Notes: generated by a model from the sequence alone, not told the origin. Positions 25,501 through 32,663 are shown, counted from the first letter of the stretch. The stretch: 64,000 nucleotides of DNA from Meandrina meandrites (GCA_963693305.1 OY855913.1:9585201-9649200), one strand, 5' to 3'. A program made the numbers and translations.

Positions 25501-28500
25501 TTGATCTTGGTGTTTTCAGTTCCCTAAAACGTGCTTTTGTTCCCGTGTTCCCCGTTTTATCTTCCTTATGTTCGCATGTTTCCAAAACTTTAATGGCCTT
25601 GTTCCCTGAAACCCCTGGAGGGGGGGGGGGGGGGGGGGGGGTGGAAAGGGGGCTCACAAGTGTCGACTTTTTGTCTAGCCAATAAGCAACAACGTTTGTG
25701 CAAAGACCATGTAGTAAAAACCATGTAGTATAAACTAAACCATGTAGTATAAACCATGTAGTATAAACTAAACGGCCTGTAAATATTTTTGAGCTTTGAT
25801 GTGAATGCAGGGCAAATCTGCTAGAGTTTTTTCTAAGCAATTTACGTAGCTCTGTGTCGCAAGCTGAAAAAAGCTTTTCCCAGGACTGACATAAAGCAGG
25901 GGAAACATCAAAATATAAGCTTCATTCTGTTTTGCCTTTTTTGTTAGGATAACGAAGAAGAAGAAACAGCAGCTGAGATTCCAGAACACGAGAAACATTT
26001 TGACGAGGAGGATGATGTGTTTAACAACGAGGAAACACCAGAAATGCAAGAGGAACAAGAGAGGAGCAGAAATATAAGCGACGTTTCAGTTACAAGCGAT
26101 ATCGACATGGAGGAGTTGGAGCGCTCACTGGAAGACGCACAGAGCATTCCACGAACGAGTCCCGAGGAAATGGAGAACGAAGATAGAAAGCCGTACATTC
26201 GACCACTGGAATACGGCGAGAGTGATTTTGAGGACGATTCAAGCGAACAAACACCTCTCTCTATCATTCAAGAAGAGGATGAGGAAGATTTGTCCGAGTC
26301 GATACCTTTTCCTAGCAACATCTCACGATCTCATTCTGCTTCCGAAGGTTTTGAGAGCGACGATGACGTCATGGATCTGCTGGACGAAGATCACGATCGG
26401 AAGGAGTCGGTGGGTCACGGTTTAGACTTCGGGAGTGTTCGTAAAATCTCGCAAACTGAAAGGGGTCCTGCGTGGAACTCTAATCCCGACGGTGAAACAT
26501 CAGATGGTATGGGCTTCGGAAGATACTTAACGAACAGTAGCGACCAGCCCTATACAGACGCTTCTCTTGATAATATCCAGCTTGAAGAAGGCGAGGATAG
26601 AATGGTTGAACGTGACGGTTTGGAGCCCACATATAGCGATACTGAGGCTGACCGCGGTGAGGTGGATAGAAGTTCGACTCCACTTGATGAATATGAAGGG
26701 AGACTGGTGCCGGAAGAAGCACCCCACCACCCTGCGTATAACGAGGTTGCGCCGTCAGCAGAAGGGCAGGCTCTTTCTGATGAGGGGTACGTCGGAGAAA
26801 TGGCCCCAGAGGAACAAGTACGCGTGTTTTTAGCTCTTTATGATTATGACCCGGCCAGTATGTCCCCTAATCCTGATGCAGAGGAGGAAGAGCTGGCGTT
26901 TAATGAGGGAGACCTGATCAAGGTAAGGCGGGAAGTCACGTTAAACACCGTTTAGCCAACTAGCTACTTACGCCGGCTAAAAACAGAAGAAATTTGTACT
27001 TTATGCATCTTTGTATTTCAGGACGCTTGACCAACGACTCAACAAAGGTTTAAATTAGCGTTTTGTACACGCAAGGTGTTAAATATAGGAAGTCTATCCA
27101 GAGTTTTACAGTGCTACTATGATCAAATTTTCACCCCTTGCAATTTTAGGCGTTTCAAAGAGTATTTAATGAAAGATTTAAAATACCGTTTACCGTTTTC
27201 AAATATCTATTTTAGTTCCAGAGATATTTAAGCTTAAAAAAATCGTAAAATATGCAAATTAGGGAACTGATGACGTCATCTAATCTCTTTCTTTGGTTGC
27301 GTGTGAAAAAAAGTTATTTAAAAAAGCCAGAGTGTTTTCGTGGTTTGTTGTAGAAAATGGATAAGAATCTTTTAAAAAAGTGAAACATTTTTTGCATAAC
27401 CTTTCAGTAACACTGCCGTAAAGACACCTTCCTCAAACATTTTTATTTCTTTTTTAAATTGCTATCTAGAAGCAGCTAAGGTAAACTTGATTTAGGCAGG
27501 GTTGTCCATTCAGCAATGCTGTTGGTATCCACAAAGGACCCTGCTGGTAAAACATGAAGATGTATGTTCTCGTAAATAACGTATTTCGTCTTCAACAGGT
27601 CTATGGAGATAAGGACGAAGATGGCTTTTTCTGGGGCGAATTAAATGGCAGAGCGGGCTACATTCCGTTCAACATGGTGTCAGAAGTTGAACTGGAGGAT
27701 GAAGAATCTGGCAGCAATGTTACGACGCCTTCTGTAAATGTCACCCAAGAATCGGCCCAGCCCCCTGAAGAGAGCCCCAGCCAGGAACCTGAAGGACCTG
27801 AAGTCCTTCCCAGTCCCTCTGAAAACTTACTTGACGAGGTGATCCTGGAAGAAGGAGAGTTTGAAGACCCGAGGGAAAGCGGCAACTATCAACTGCCGCC
27901 AAGACGAATGGTCGCACTGTTTGATTATGATCCGCAGACTTTGTCGCCCAACCCTGATAGTGAGGTAAGAGCACACCAGGACTGATTAAACAGGTGATGA
28001 GATATTGAAAACCATCAACCAGAAAATATTGTCTAGATGTGCCGCAAAATTCTCAGAACTAACATCAATGAAAATCTATAGTAACCATGGTAACCAGTAA
28101 GAGAATTTATGCAATATTGCACGCACTGACTGCATGTAAATTGCACCATGTGTTCGCTACCAGAATTGTTGTGCGCAATATCGCTCTTCTTATGCCTGGG
28201 CCCTGCTTTGCAGGTAATGGCGAGATAGGCTCTATGAAAAGCCTATCTCCTCTAACAGCAAATGAACAACAACAGCTGTGGCTACTTTCTTTCAGCAGCG
28301 TTCCCCTTGTGTCAAGTTGGTGGCTGTATCCGTAATGTTGCAGCGTGTGGCTCCTTTTGATTGTTACAGTAGTACCATGTACCCTAGCCTCCTGCACAGA
28401 CGTTTTTTTGGCTCGTCACGCAATCTTTTCTCCCCACGGGTATGGAAAGATTGCGTGACGAAGAGATTGCGTGATGATGCAAAAGAACGTCTGCACAGGA

Positions 28501-31500
28501 GGCTACATGTATCCGGGCTGTTAATAGATGGAGTTTGGGAATTTGACACCATTTTCCTTCGAGACGTTTCATTGTAAGCTTTCAGATAAGGTTTCATGAT
28601 TTTGCGCGTATTTAGAGAGACTTTGTATTCATGTTCGCCAGGTGGAACTGAAGTTTAGAGTTGGAGATGTGATTTACGTGTATGGGGATATGGATGAGGA
28701 CGGTTTCTTTACGGTGAGTATTAAACTGACGAAATTCTGATCAAGTTAGCTATTAGGAATTAAAAGTACTACAACGAGCATTTTACCTCAAATGACTGAC
28801 TGACGGACGGACGGACTGACAAGCCCAGTCAGAATAGATATCGAAACTGTTTTTCCATGAATTCATAGCTGAGTAGCGTTTATAACGAACAGTAACGAAA
28901 ACATGCTGGACACTGAACAAGTTTCTCATGTCGAATTTGCAGAATGTTTATTTGCTCTTAACTTTCCTTACAGGGCGAGCTACGTGGAGTTCGCGGTTTG
29001 GTTCCCTCGAATTTCCTTGAAGATTTGTCTGATCCAGCTGAAGCTAGTCACCAAGACACCAGTAACGACGGCTATGTAAGTTAATTCACTGGTCTGTCTC
29101 TACTGACTTTAAAGCGTTTCTTCAGACTTTATCTGTGTGCCTGTTCTGTTTGTGTTTCTTGTATGAGTGTCATTCCTGTTGAATTTGTGACGTTGCTGGT
29201 TCATTCTTGTCTACTTCTGTGTAGCTGTGTCTTAAACGTTTCTTGCTCAAAGAATTACTATGTCCCTCTCGATGTCGCTTCAAGCTTAGAACTTTAAGTA
29301 CGTACTTTGGCTTCTCTCGCCAGTTTGTTTCTCTGTAGCCTCAAATTCATTCTAGTCTTCTACTTAAACTCTTTGGTTGAACACTGAAGTTGTGCTTTAA
29401 GACCCCACTTCAACGAAAAACCAAGTTTTAAATTTCCAATTCAGATAAAAACAAGGTTTAAATTTAATATAATAAGATGCAAGGCGTGGGGGATGCCCCG
29501 ACTGTCCTTAACAGTATTGATTATTTCGGCGTTTCACTGTAGTAATCGGGGAACTGAGTACTACTCTTAACGGTCTCTGAGAATCTTTAATTGAGCCTGC
29601 AATTTTCGTAAGAAATGTTGCTAGGCGACCTGCGGTCGCGCTACATTCTGATTGGATGGTAAGAATCGTAAAGTGCAGCTACGAATATTGATCGTAAACA
29701 TCACTGATTTCCCCGATTATTGTGTAGTTCAATGTTGTCTGTTTGCTTATCTTTCTCATGTGATTGGTCATAACAGGTCATTGTTTAATGGCCTCGGCTG
29801 AGGGAAGTTACTACCGCTTGAGATTCTTCTCTTTTCCTTGCTTCTGGTATTTAAATCTTTTTTCTTTCTACCGTCTTAACCCTCGTGCTACTTTCATAAA
29901 TTCACTTTTACACATTCCAAAGAGTTGCTTGAACATGAGTGAACGACCCTGGTGCTAATTTTCAAATTCCGCAAGCTGTGTTTATGGGGAAATTTTGAAA
30001 ACATCGTTCTTTGGAAATAAAAGTTTGGAATAGGTCTTTTAATCCACCTGCCAGATGGACGTCTGTTTGCCAAGCAGTGTTTTCGTCTGATAGTTGATCG
30101 GGCCCACGGTTCGCCGGAGGAATTGTTCGATAATGTTTCATTTTTTTGTTGTTGTTGCAAATTCGTCGATCTTAGGTATGTCGAGATCGCTAAATACCCA
30201 AGTTTTACCTCTGACCTAACAAGGAGATAACGTTGAAGACTGGGACGAGACCTCAACGGATCTCCTAGTTCTCAATCTCTCCTCGGCGTGCCAAAGAGTT
30301 TTCCGATTCTTTTTGTCCAATGGCGAATGTTGTCACGTCAGCATTGCACCATAAGAAAATGTCATCGGCGTTGCTTAGCAACGTCTTTGACGAATACCCC
30401 AGCGGGCTTAGCCTGCGAACGCAGACGTATTTCCGGCTGTCGCTTGTCTCCGCCAAAAACTAAGTTCAAGTTAGTTTTCGGCGGAGACAAGCGACAGCCG
30501 GAAATACGTCTGCGTTCGCAGGCTACGGCGGGCTTGGCGTCGGACTGGTTTGTATCATTAAACGGTTCCACTCTTGTTCCTCTTTAAGTCTTTAATAATG
30601 TTCTTTTGCCTTTACCTCTGTTGAAGAATCGAACAGTACTTATTGGTTAGTGTTTTTTTAACTGTCATACTGTTAGGAAACTACTCACTTTACTGTTATC
30701 TGAAGTGATGAACGACTGTGGAACACACTGACGAGAGAGGATAAATTCAAATTGTTAGTACTATCAACATCATCAACGTCACAAAACAAGACTGCTAAAC
30801 TTACAGTCGTAAACTTTCATTCCTTTAAGCTATGTGTCTTTTTTAAAATACAACGTTAATTTCGATAAACGTTGAATTAATCTATTTAACTCTTGTTTCT
30901 GTAATACTTTTGATCAATATTTTAAACTGGTGCATTTTAATCAAAAATTGTTTCTTATGTTTTCTTTTGCTTGATTTTTTTGCTTCCAGTCGCTTGAAGC
31001 TCTTTTGTTGCAGTTACCTTTCATTTTCGTTTTCTCTAATCCTTATTTTCTCCTTTTGATTTCCTTTCGTCTAGTTCTCGGCTCTTTTGTGTTTGTTTTG
31101 TTGCACTTCTTAATTTGGTTTATTTGTTGTTTTATACGACAAGCCTTTGTGCTATCATGATAGGCTATGCACAACACTTTTATTGGTTGTCACCAATGCC
31201 TTCAATAAATAAATAAAACCTTTTATTAAAACAGGGTTCGTATACTTTTTGATGTTTAAAATACCAATCTTTTGTGACCTTGAATGAACGTTGTTAGGTC
31301 GCGGAATCTGTGAATTGAGAATTTTACTTTTGTCCAGACAAATATCTTATTTTTAAGTCCCTTAAAAATATTTCACGACTTTCCTTGGCCAGTGCGAACT
31401 CTGTTTTGAACCTTCCGCTCCAAGTGAGCCCTTATTAAGCTTCAAAATGAGGAAAAGTTATTTGCAGAATTTTGATGCTGAAACAAACAGTAGTACATGA

Positions 31501-31946
31501 ATGTACTCTTCACTAGCTTTCATTCGATTGGACTAGGATTTCATCCACGAGCTTAAACGTAAGAACAGTGCTTATTGACGAGAGGGTTTGACTCTGGGAG
31601 TGAAAAACGTTATGTAAGAGTTTCCAGTGATATGGACGGTCACTACCTTTGAACCTCCCATACTTTGACCAAGTCAAGCAATTCTGTGTGATAACGAAAT
31701 TTACGCCTGCGAAAGGCATCAAATGGCTTTTAAATAATGTCTTGGCTCATCGATTTTACCCCTTATATTTTGTTTCAGGAATCTCCCACGGGTTCATCGG
31801 ACAAGTACAGTTCCCTAAATGGTACTCATCACGTGACAGAGGACACGCCCAAAAAGAAGAAAGGAATTTTTTCCAAAGGAAAACAAATGTTCAAAAAGAT
31901 CGCGAAGGGTCATAACTCGCCGCGGGGACACAATTCAAAGAGATAG
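1474..31946 (+). CDS. RIMBP: RIM-binding protein (RIMBP) gene, 5'-incomplete, 26 exons
   Basis: RIMBPs are presynaptic active-zone scaffolds that link RIM and voltage-gated calcium channels through SH3 domains binding proline-rich motifs. The 26 exons total 5703 nt and join in one frame: 1900 residues plus stop. Order, numbered from the first visible codon: charged coiled coil (about 1-410); Ser/acidic linker; SH3-1 (about 679-745, with ARYSYDP and [13 protein letters not shown]); acidic linker from small exons; FN3-1 (about 880-970), FN3-2 (about 972-1060), FN3-3 (about 1069-1175); very acidic linker (about 1180-1625); SH3-2 (about 1631-1695, [20 protein letters not shown] then [15 protein letters not shown]); SH3-3 (about 1767-1833, [17 protein letters not shown] then [11 protein letters not shown]); basic tail. 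The SH3, three FN3, SH3, SH3 order and the YGDxDEDGF signatures are diagnostic of the family. The start codon lies upstream of the window. Which vertebrate paralogue it matches cannot be decided and probably predates them. Confidence 0.93.
1635..1757. repeat. Imperfect 65-bp tandem duplication
   Basis: Two adjacent copies (about 1635-1699 and 1700-1757) both start GACTACAAGATTCATTT and continue with CCAAAGAA...TTTTCATT...TTTACAAAC.CCAATA. They differ at several bases. Intronic; no function inferred. Confidence 0.7.
2315..2467 (+). CDS. RIMBP: RIMBP exon b (coiled coil)
   Basis: 153 nt, 51 codons, phase 0 to 0. A long pyrimidine tract and TTTTAG acceptor precede it; donor GTATGT follows. Lys/Glu-rich heptads (for example [14 protein letters not shown]) continue the coiled coil. 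Confidence 0.9.
2893..3069 (+). CDS. RIMBP: RIMBP exon c (coiled coil)
   Basis: 177 nt, 59 codons, phase 0 to 0, acceptor TTTCTCAG and donor GTAGGG. Encodes a Lys/Glu/Arg-rich helix including [15 protein letters not shown]. Confidence 0.9.
3070..5296. other. RIMBP intron, nothing recognised
   Basis: 2.2 kb of AT-rich intron. Open frames here are short, hydrophobic or low-complexity and lack splice-compatible coding. No transposon ends were recognised. Confidence 0.6.
5297..5539 (+). CDS. RIMBP: RIMBP exon d (coiled coil)
   Basis: 243 nt, 81 codons, phase 0 to 0, acceptor GCTTACAG and donor GTAAGG. Two helical stretches ([20 protein letters not shown] and [15 protein letters not shown]) flank a Ser/Pro patch (SSRTPSPQV), a possible hinge or phosphorylation site. 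Confidence 0.93.
5540..6856. other. RIMBP intron, nothing recognised
   Basis: 1.3 kb of AT-rich sequence with no supported coding, RNA or mobile element. Confidence 0.55.
6857..6940 (+). CDS. RIMBP: RIMBP exon e (coiled coil)
   Basis: 84 nt, 28 codons, phase 0 to 0, acceptor TTTTTGCAG and donor GTAATT. Encodes [20 protein letters not shown] and eight more residues. Confidence 0.88.
6941..8191. other. RIMBP intron, nothing recognised
   Basis: 1.25 kb of AT-rich intron; no supported feature. Confidence 0.55.
8192..8281 (+). CDS. RIMBP: RIMBP exon f (coiled coil)
   Basis: 90 nt, 30 codons, phase 0 to 0, acceptor TTTAATCAG and donor GTAAAA. Encodes a helix beginning [20 protein letters not shown]. 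Confidence 0.88.
8282..8732. other. RIMBP intron, nothing recognised
   Basis: 451 bp with no supported feature. Confidence 0.5.
8733..8855 (+). CDS. RIMBP: RIMBP exon g (coiled coil)
   Basis: 123 nt, 41 codons, phase 0 to 0, acceptor TTTGCTGCAG and donor GTGAGA. Heptad-type sequence ([20 protein letters not shown] onward). Confidence 0.88.
8896..8978. repeat. Purine-only tract, G-rich
   Basis: About 80 bp almost entirely A/G on the + strand, with several GGG runs (AGGCAGGGGGAGAGGAG and AGGGTAGGGTAGGGCAAGGG). Such tracts can adopt triplex or G-quadruplex structures. It lies just downstream of an exon in intron sequence; no function is claimed. Confidence 0.6.
9546..9650 (+). CDS. RIMBP: RIMBP exon h (coiled coil)
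   Basis: 105 nt, 35 codons, phase 0 to 0, acceptor TGAACAG and donor GTACAA. Encodes [20 protein letters not shown] and a Glu/Arg-rich continuation. The 690-bp intron before it holds only the purine tract. Confidence 0.88.
9896..10139 (+). CDS. RIMBP: RIMBP exon i (end of coiled coil)
   Basis: 244 nt, enters in phase 0 and leaves in phase 1 (donor GTATAA after a lone G). Helical first half ([20 protein letters not shown]), then a Gln/Thr-rich stretch with [16 protein letters not shown], marking the transition to the linker. Confidence 0.9.
10240..10415. repeat. Degenerate tetranucleotide array (CAGT/CCGT/CCAT)n
   Basis: About 175 bp of interrupted four-base repeats (CAGTCAGTCAGTC, CCATCCATCCGTCC, CCGTCCGTC). 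Translations in two frames are only Ser/Val/Gln/Pro repeats, so this is a microsatellite rather than coding. It lies in the intron at 10140-11203. Confidence 0.9.
10922..11140. mobile_element. Foldback (palindromic) MITE-like element
   Basis: Long imperfect inverted repeat. The left arm includes AAGAAATAAAAAACTTCATC (outer) and GCATTGTTGAGTAATATAAG (inner, from 10961). The right arm carries the complements (CTTATATAACTCAACAATGC, then GATGCGTTTTTTATTTCTTT), ending near 11140. The loop is around 11018-11047. No target duplication was fixed, so the borders are approximate. No coding capacity. Confidence 0.7.
11204..11500 (+). CDS. RIMBP: RIMBP exon j (Ser/acidic linker)
   Basis: 297 nt, phase 1 in and phase 1 out, acceptor AATCCACAG and donor GTATGT. 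Low-complexity Ser/Pro/Thr sequence with [11 protein letters not shown], then an acidic end (DSEDDLFS). It is disordered linker between the coiled coil and SH3-1. Confidence 0.88.
11501..12250. other. RIMBP intron, nothing recognised
   Basis: 750 bp; contains GGGGGGAGACTCTTAACTA near 11570 and its approximate inverse near 12140 (TTAAGAGTCACCCCCCTTAA). It may therefore be a decayed inverted-repeat element of about 580 bp (roughly 11568-12161). No coding support. Confidence 0.45.
12251..12526 (+). CDS. RIMBP: RIMBP exon k (acidic linker)
   Basis: 276 nt, phase 1 to 1, acceptor TCTGTAG and donor GTAAGT. Contains a short predicted helix ([14 protein letters not shown]) that echoes the [12 protein letters not shown] stretch of the previous exon. 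A Ser/Asp/Glu-rich segment follows. Confidence 0.88.
12699..12970 (+). CDS. RIMBP: RIMBP exon l (first half of SH3-1)
   Basis: 272 nt, phase 1 in, phase 0 out (donor GTAAGA). Encodes [20 protein letters not shown] and [18 protein letters not shown], the RT loop and first strands of the N-terminal SH3 domain. The ARYSYxP...PNENPExEL pattern is typical of the first SH3 of RIMBPs. Confidence 0.95.
13093..14783 (+). repeat. Composite element, unit 1
   Basis: About 1.69 kb. Its first 1.14 kb (13093 to about 14231) is closely similar to 14784 to about 15915. Its last 0.55 kb (about 14237-14783) is closely similar to about 17785-18335. It therefore looks like an internally deleted copy of unit 2 placed in tandem. 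Short open frames occur in both copies but diverge in frame and are not convincing genes. Confidence 0.75.
16120..17344. mobile_element. Non-autonomous Mutator-like element with 9-bp target duplication
   Basis: Element 16129-17335 (1207 bp) is flanked by perfect 9-bp direct repeats TCACTCACG at 16120-16128 and 17336-17344. Its termini are inverted repeats of roughly 90 bp, starting TAGTCTCC and including GCAGCCGTTTTTAGTGTCGT and CTCCTCCCCACAAACGGCTG. Long inverted ends plus a 9-bp duplication are the hallmark of Mutator-like elements. No transposase is seen. A helicase-like P-loop fragment lies inside. Solo copies of the same terminus occur near 13937-13987 and 15629-15671. Confidence 0.8.
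16670..16790 (+). pseudogene. RecQ-like helicase motif I fragment inside the Mutator-like element
   Basis: In one frame 16698-16739 reads [14 protein letters not shown], the Walker A region typical of RecQ/DEAD-like helicases, preceded by GIGKIVEER. Downstream residues do not continue as a helicase and a stop follows within about 45 codons. It is a fragment, probably captured by or left within the element. No functional product is expected. Confidence 0.6.
18373..18469. repeat. 97-bp palindrome
   Basis: Arms of 31 bp match perfectly: CCAGACCAGCTTTGTAGAGA... on the left (18373-18403) and its reverse complement ending TCTCTACAAAGCTGGTCTGG on the right (18439-18469). The spacer holds a second small palindrome (CCATAGGTGCCTATGG). 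It lies just inside the right end of the composite element. Confidence 0.9.
18955..19030 (+). CDS. RIMBP: RIMBP exon m (second half of SH3-1)
   Basis: 76 nt, phase 0 in and 1 out, acceptor ATTCCAG and donor GTAAAC. Encodes [25 protein letters not shown], the conserved end of SH3-1 with the ALYDY-partner Pro and Asn (VPSNF). Confidence 0.96.
19346..19393 (+). CDS. RIMBP: RIMBP exon n (microexon)
   Basis: 48 nt, phase 1 to 1, acceptor TTTTCAG and donor GTAAGG. Encodes [15 protein letters not shown]. Position and length match the short linker after SH3-1 in vertebrate RIMBPs. Because it keeps the frame it could be skipped in some transcripts. Confidence 0.75.
19931..19969 (+). CDS. RIMBP: RIMBP exon o (acidic microexon)
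   Basis: 39 nt, phase 1 to 1, acceptor CCTTTCAG and donor GTAACT. Encodes [13 protein letters not shown]. Frame-neutral cassette, assigned by splice sites and composition only. Confidence 0.7.
20407..20505 (+). CDS. RIMBP: RIMBP exon p (acidic linker)
   Basis: 99 nt, phase 1 to 1, acceptor CTGATCAG and donor GTATTT. Encodes [20 protein letters not shown] and [11 protein letters not shown]. Assigned by splice sites, frame and composition. Confidence 0.7.
20506..21162. other. RIMBP intron, nothing recognised
   Basis: 657 bp of AT-rich sequence; no supported feature. Confidence 0.5.
21163..21372 (+). CDS. RIMBP: RIMBP exon q (acidic linker before FN3-1)
   Basis: 210 nt, phase 1 to 1, acceptor TCTCATCAG and donor GTAAGT. 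Strongly acidic ([20 protein letters not shown]). Leads into the first FN3 domain. Confidence 0.88.
21677..21850 (-). mobile_element. tRNA-derived SINE fragment
   Basis: Read on the - strand, the 5' part has an A-box-like TGGCCTCGTGG and a B-box GGTTCAAATCC spaced as in a tRNA (genomic about 21837 down to 21784). The intervening CTGGGCTTGTAATCCGGAGA resembles an anticodon arm. An unrelated body follows for about 110 bp. This head-plus-body layout is that of a tRNA-derived SINE. Translation across it in two - frames gives only spurious peptides. Borders approximate. Confidence 0.7.
21946..22136 (+). CDS. RIMBP: RIMBP exon r (FN3-1, first part)
   Basis: 191 nt, phase 1 in and 0 out, acceptor ATTTTAG and donor GTAAAA. 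Encodes [20 protein letters not shown] and GYGVYVNG, the conserved Trp and Tyr strands of the first fibronectin III domain. Confidence 0.93.
22531..22612 (+). CDS. RIMBP: RIMBP exon s (FN3-1, second part)
   Basis: 82 nt, phase 0 in and 1 out, acceptor TTGTCCTAG and donor GTTAGT. Encodes [20 protein letters not shown], equivalent to the TYRISVQ...SRGSSD end of FN3-1 in vertebrate RIMBP2. Confidence 0.92.
22613..23350. other. RIMBP intron, nothing recognised
   Basis: 738 bp; no supported feature. Confidence 0.5.
23351..23647 (+). CDS. RIMBP: RIMBP exon t (FN3-2)
   Basis: 297 nt, phase 1 to 1, acceptor TTCTCTAG and donor GTAAGT. A single exon encodes the second FN3 domain ([20 protein letters not shown] ... 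[10 protein letters not shown]). The RIMBP-typical HEILLNG strand is present. Confidence 0.94.
23648..24202. other. RIMBP intron, nothing recognised
   Basis: 555 bp, pyrimidine-rich toward the acceptor; no other feature. Confidence 0.5.
24203..25017 (+). CDS. RIMBP: RIMBP exon u (FN3-3 and acidic linker)
   Basis: 815 nt, phase 1 in and 0 out, acceptor TTTCCAAG and donor GTAACC. The first 110 codons are the third FN3 domain ([30 protein letters not shown]). The rest is disordered and acidic ([20 protein letters not shown]). It corresponds to the variable linker before SH3-2 in other RIMBPs. Confidence 0.95.
25620..25641. repeat. 22-bp poly-G tract
   Basis: Uninterrupted run of G on the + strand. 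It is prone to sequencing length error and to G-quadruplex formation. Confidence 0.95.
25707..25772. repeat. Short tandem repeat, unit ACCATGTAGTATAAA
   Basis: Four copies of ACCATGTAGTA with either AAA or TAAACTAA spacers, so a higher-order unit of about 32 bp is repeated about twice. Intronic. Confidence 0.85.
25948..26922 (+). CDS. RIMBP: RIMBP exon v (acidic linker and first half of SH3-2)
   Basis: 975 nt, the longest RIMBP exon here, phase 0 to 0, acceptor TTTGTTAG and donor GTAAGG. About 290 residues of acidic, Ser-rich linker ([26 protein letters not shown]) precede [20 protein letters not shown] and [12 protein letters not shown], the start of SH3-2. Confidence 0.95.
26923..27598. 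other. RIMBP intron, nothing recognised
   Basis: 676 bp; no supported feature. Confidence 0.5.
27599..27964 (+). CDS. RIMBP: RIMBP exon w (end of SH3-2, start of SH3-3)
   Basis: 366 nt, phase 0 to 0, acceptor TTCAACAG and donor GTAAGA. Starts [20 protein letters not shown] and ends with [20 protein letters not shown], joined by an acidic/Pro-Glu linker of about 75 residues. Near-verbatim match to the vertebrate RIMBP SH3-2 and SH3-3 signatures. Confidence 0.97.
27965..28641. other. RIMBP intron with a MITE
   Basis: 677 bp; contains the small inverted-repeat element at 28385-28505. A short inverted repeat (AGATAGGCT...AGCCTATCT, about 28223-28251) is also present. Confidence 0.7.
28376..28514. 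mobile_element. Small Mutator-type MITE with 9-bp target duplication
   Basis: Element 28385-28505 (121 bp). Its ends are inverted repeats (TAGCCTCCTGCACAGACGTT / complement), continuing with TCGTCACGCAATCTTTTC. Flanks CATGTACCC (28376-28384) and CATGTATCC (28506-28514) are a 9-bp target duplication with one mismatch. The TAG.CTCC start and TCGTCACGCAA block are shared with the 1.2-kb element at 16129-17335, so both belong to one family. Confidence 0.8.
28642..28713 (+). CDS. RIMBP: RIMBP exon x (SH3-3 middle)
   Basis: 72 nt, 24 codons, phase 0 to 0, acceptor TTCGCCAG and donor GTGAGT. Encodes [24 protein letters not shown]. Confidence 0.96.
28974..29075 (+). CDS. RIMBP: RIMBP exon y (end of SH3-3)
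   Basis: 102 nt, 34 codons, phase 0 to 0, acceptor CCTTACAG and donor GTAAGT. Encodes [20 protein letters not shown], the last SH3 strands with the conserved VPSNF. Confidence 0.96.
29076..31778. other. Last RIMBP intron with a palindromic MITE
   Basis: 2.7 kb. Holds the palindromic element at 30409-30525; otherwise AT-rich intron with no supported gene. Open frames spanning the palindrome on both strands are mirror images of each other and are artefacts. Confidence 0.65.
30400..30534. mobile_element. Near-perfect palindromic MITE with 9-bp target duplication
   Basis: Element 30409-30525 (117 bp) folds on itself: TAGCCTGCGAACGCAGACGT...GGCGGAGACAAGCGACAGCC...GCAGGCTA. The arms of about 50 bp are essentially identical. 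Flanks CAGCGGGCT (30400-30408) and CGGCGGGCT (30526-30534) match at 8 of 9. Ends TAGCC...GGCTA resemble those of the other 9-bp-duplication elements here. A diverged arm of the same type occurs near 41434-41470 (AATATGTCTGCAGTCGCAGG). Confidence 0.8.
31779..31946 (+). CDS. RIMBP: RIMBP last exon z (basic C-terminus)
   Basis: 168 nt including the TAG stop at 31944-31946, acceptor TGTTTCAG, phase 0. Encodes [18 protein letters not shown], then a strongly basic tail ([20 protein letters not shown]) ending HNSKR. The frame is that of the preceding exons. Confidence 0.9.
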   Translation, partial: ESPTGSSDKYSSLNGTHHVTEDTPKKKKGIFSKGKQMFKKIAKGHNSPRGHNSKR

Positions 31947-32490
31947 CGCCGCTAGAAAGATGCTTTTAAATTATTCGCAATGTTTTGTAAAGTAGTGATT
32001 TTAATGAATGAAATTTAGTTTTATAGCTTTTAGAAAATTTCTATCCGGGGTATATTTTATTTAGTATCAGTCAACGAATGTAAATATGGGCTTGGCCCTT
32101 AATTTATAAGCCTGAATTTTTTACTTGGGCTGCTTCCTTTGATATGGAAGTTATTTACTTGCTGGTCAAATAACATTATTATAGTTTATGTAAACTCACT
32201 GGCTTGCAGTTTTAGATATTCATAACAAGGAACAGAATACTGTCTTATAATCGTTCTCACCCATACACAGCACAACGCACATTGACTTTACGTCTTAACT
32301 TGTTTTACCTTTCGAAATCTCCATATGTATTTAATATTCCTCTTTTAAAAATGCCTCTGGTTTGTAAATATGTTGTAAAGTAAGTATATATGATATTATC
32401 TCAAGAGTGTTAGCTATTATCAAGTAATATATTTAGAAGAGTTATACCTATGTACTCACAGACGTGCCCAATTAAAAACTATTTTGCGGA
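31947..32490 (+). other. RIMBP: Probable RIMBP 3' UTR
   Basis: AT-rich sequence after the stop with no gene. An ATTAAA hexamer at 32471-32476 is a possible polyadenylation signal about 525 bp past the stop. The true end is not visible from sequence alone. Confidence 0.45.
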
Positions 32491-32616
32491 GAGAATGTGT
32501 AAGTCTTATTGATTTGACTATTGGGGATTTATGGGCGTTGCGCTAAATCAAAATAACGTGAGACATGCTGGTCACGCACATGGTGGATGATGTCACGCAT
32601 ATTGCTCTGTCAATTA

Positions 32617-32663
32617 TTAATGATGATGATGATGACGACGATGATGATGATGATCATGATGAT
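32617..32663. repeat. (GAT)n microsatellite
   Basis: About 47 bp of GAT/GAC triplets, slightly interrupted (GATGATGATGATGACGACG). Intergenic. Confidence 0.9.

Larger units (their letters stand above)
25018..25947. other. RIMBP intron with poly-G and short tandem repeats
   Basis: 930 bp. Includes a decayed tandem of about 35 bp around 25435-25600 built on TTCCC(T)TGTTCCC(A/G), a pure G run (25620-25641) and an ACCATGTAGTATAAA tandem at 25707-25772. No coding support. Confidence 0.7.

Noticed and set aside
28087..28597. Several frames on both strands between RIMBP exons w and x
   Set aside because: They overlap the 28385-28505 MITE, and the true exons join without them.
30265..30587. Similar peptides on both strands ([15 protein letters not shown])
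   Set aside because: The palindromic MITE at 30409-30525 reads the same on both strands, which creates mirrored frames; not genes.
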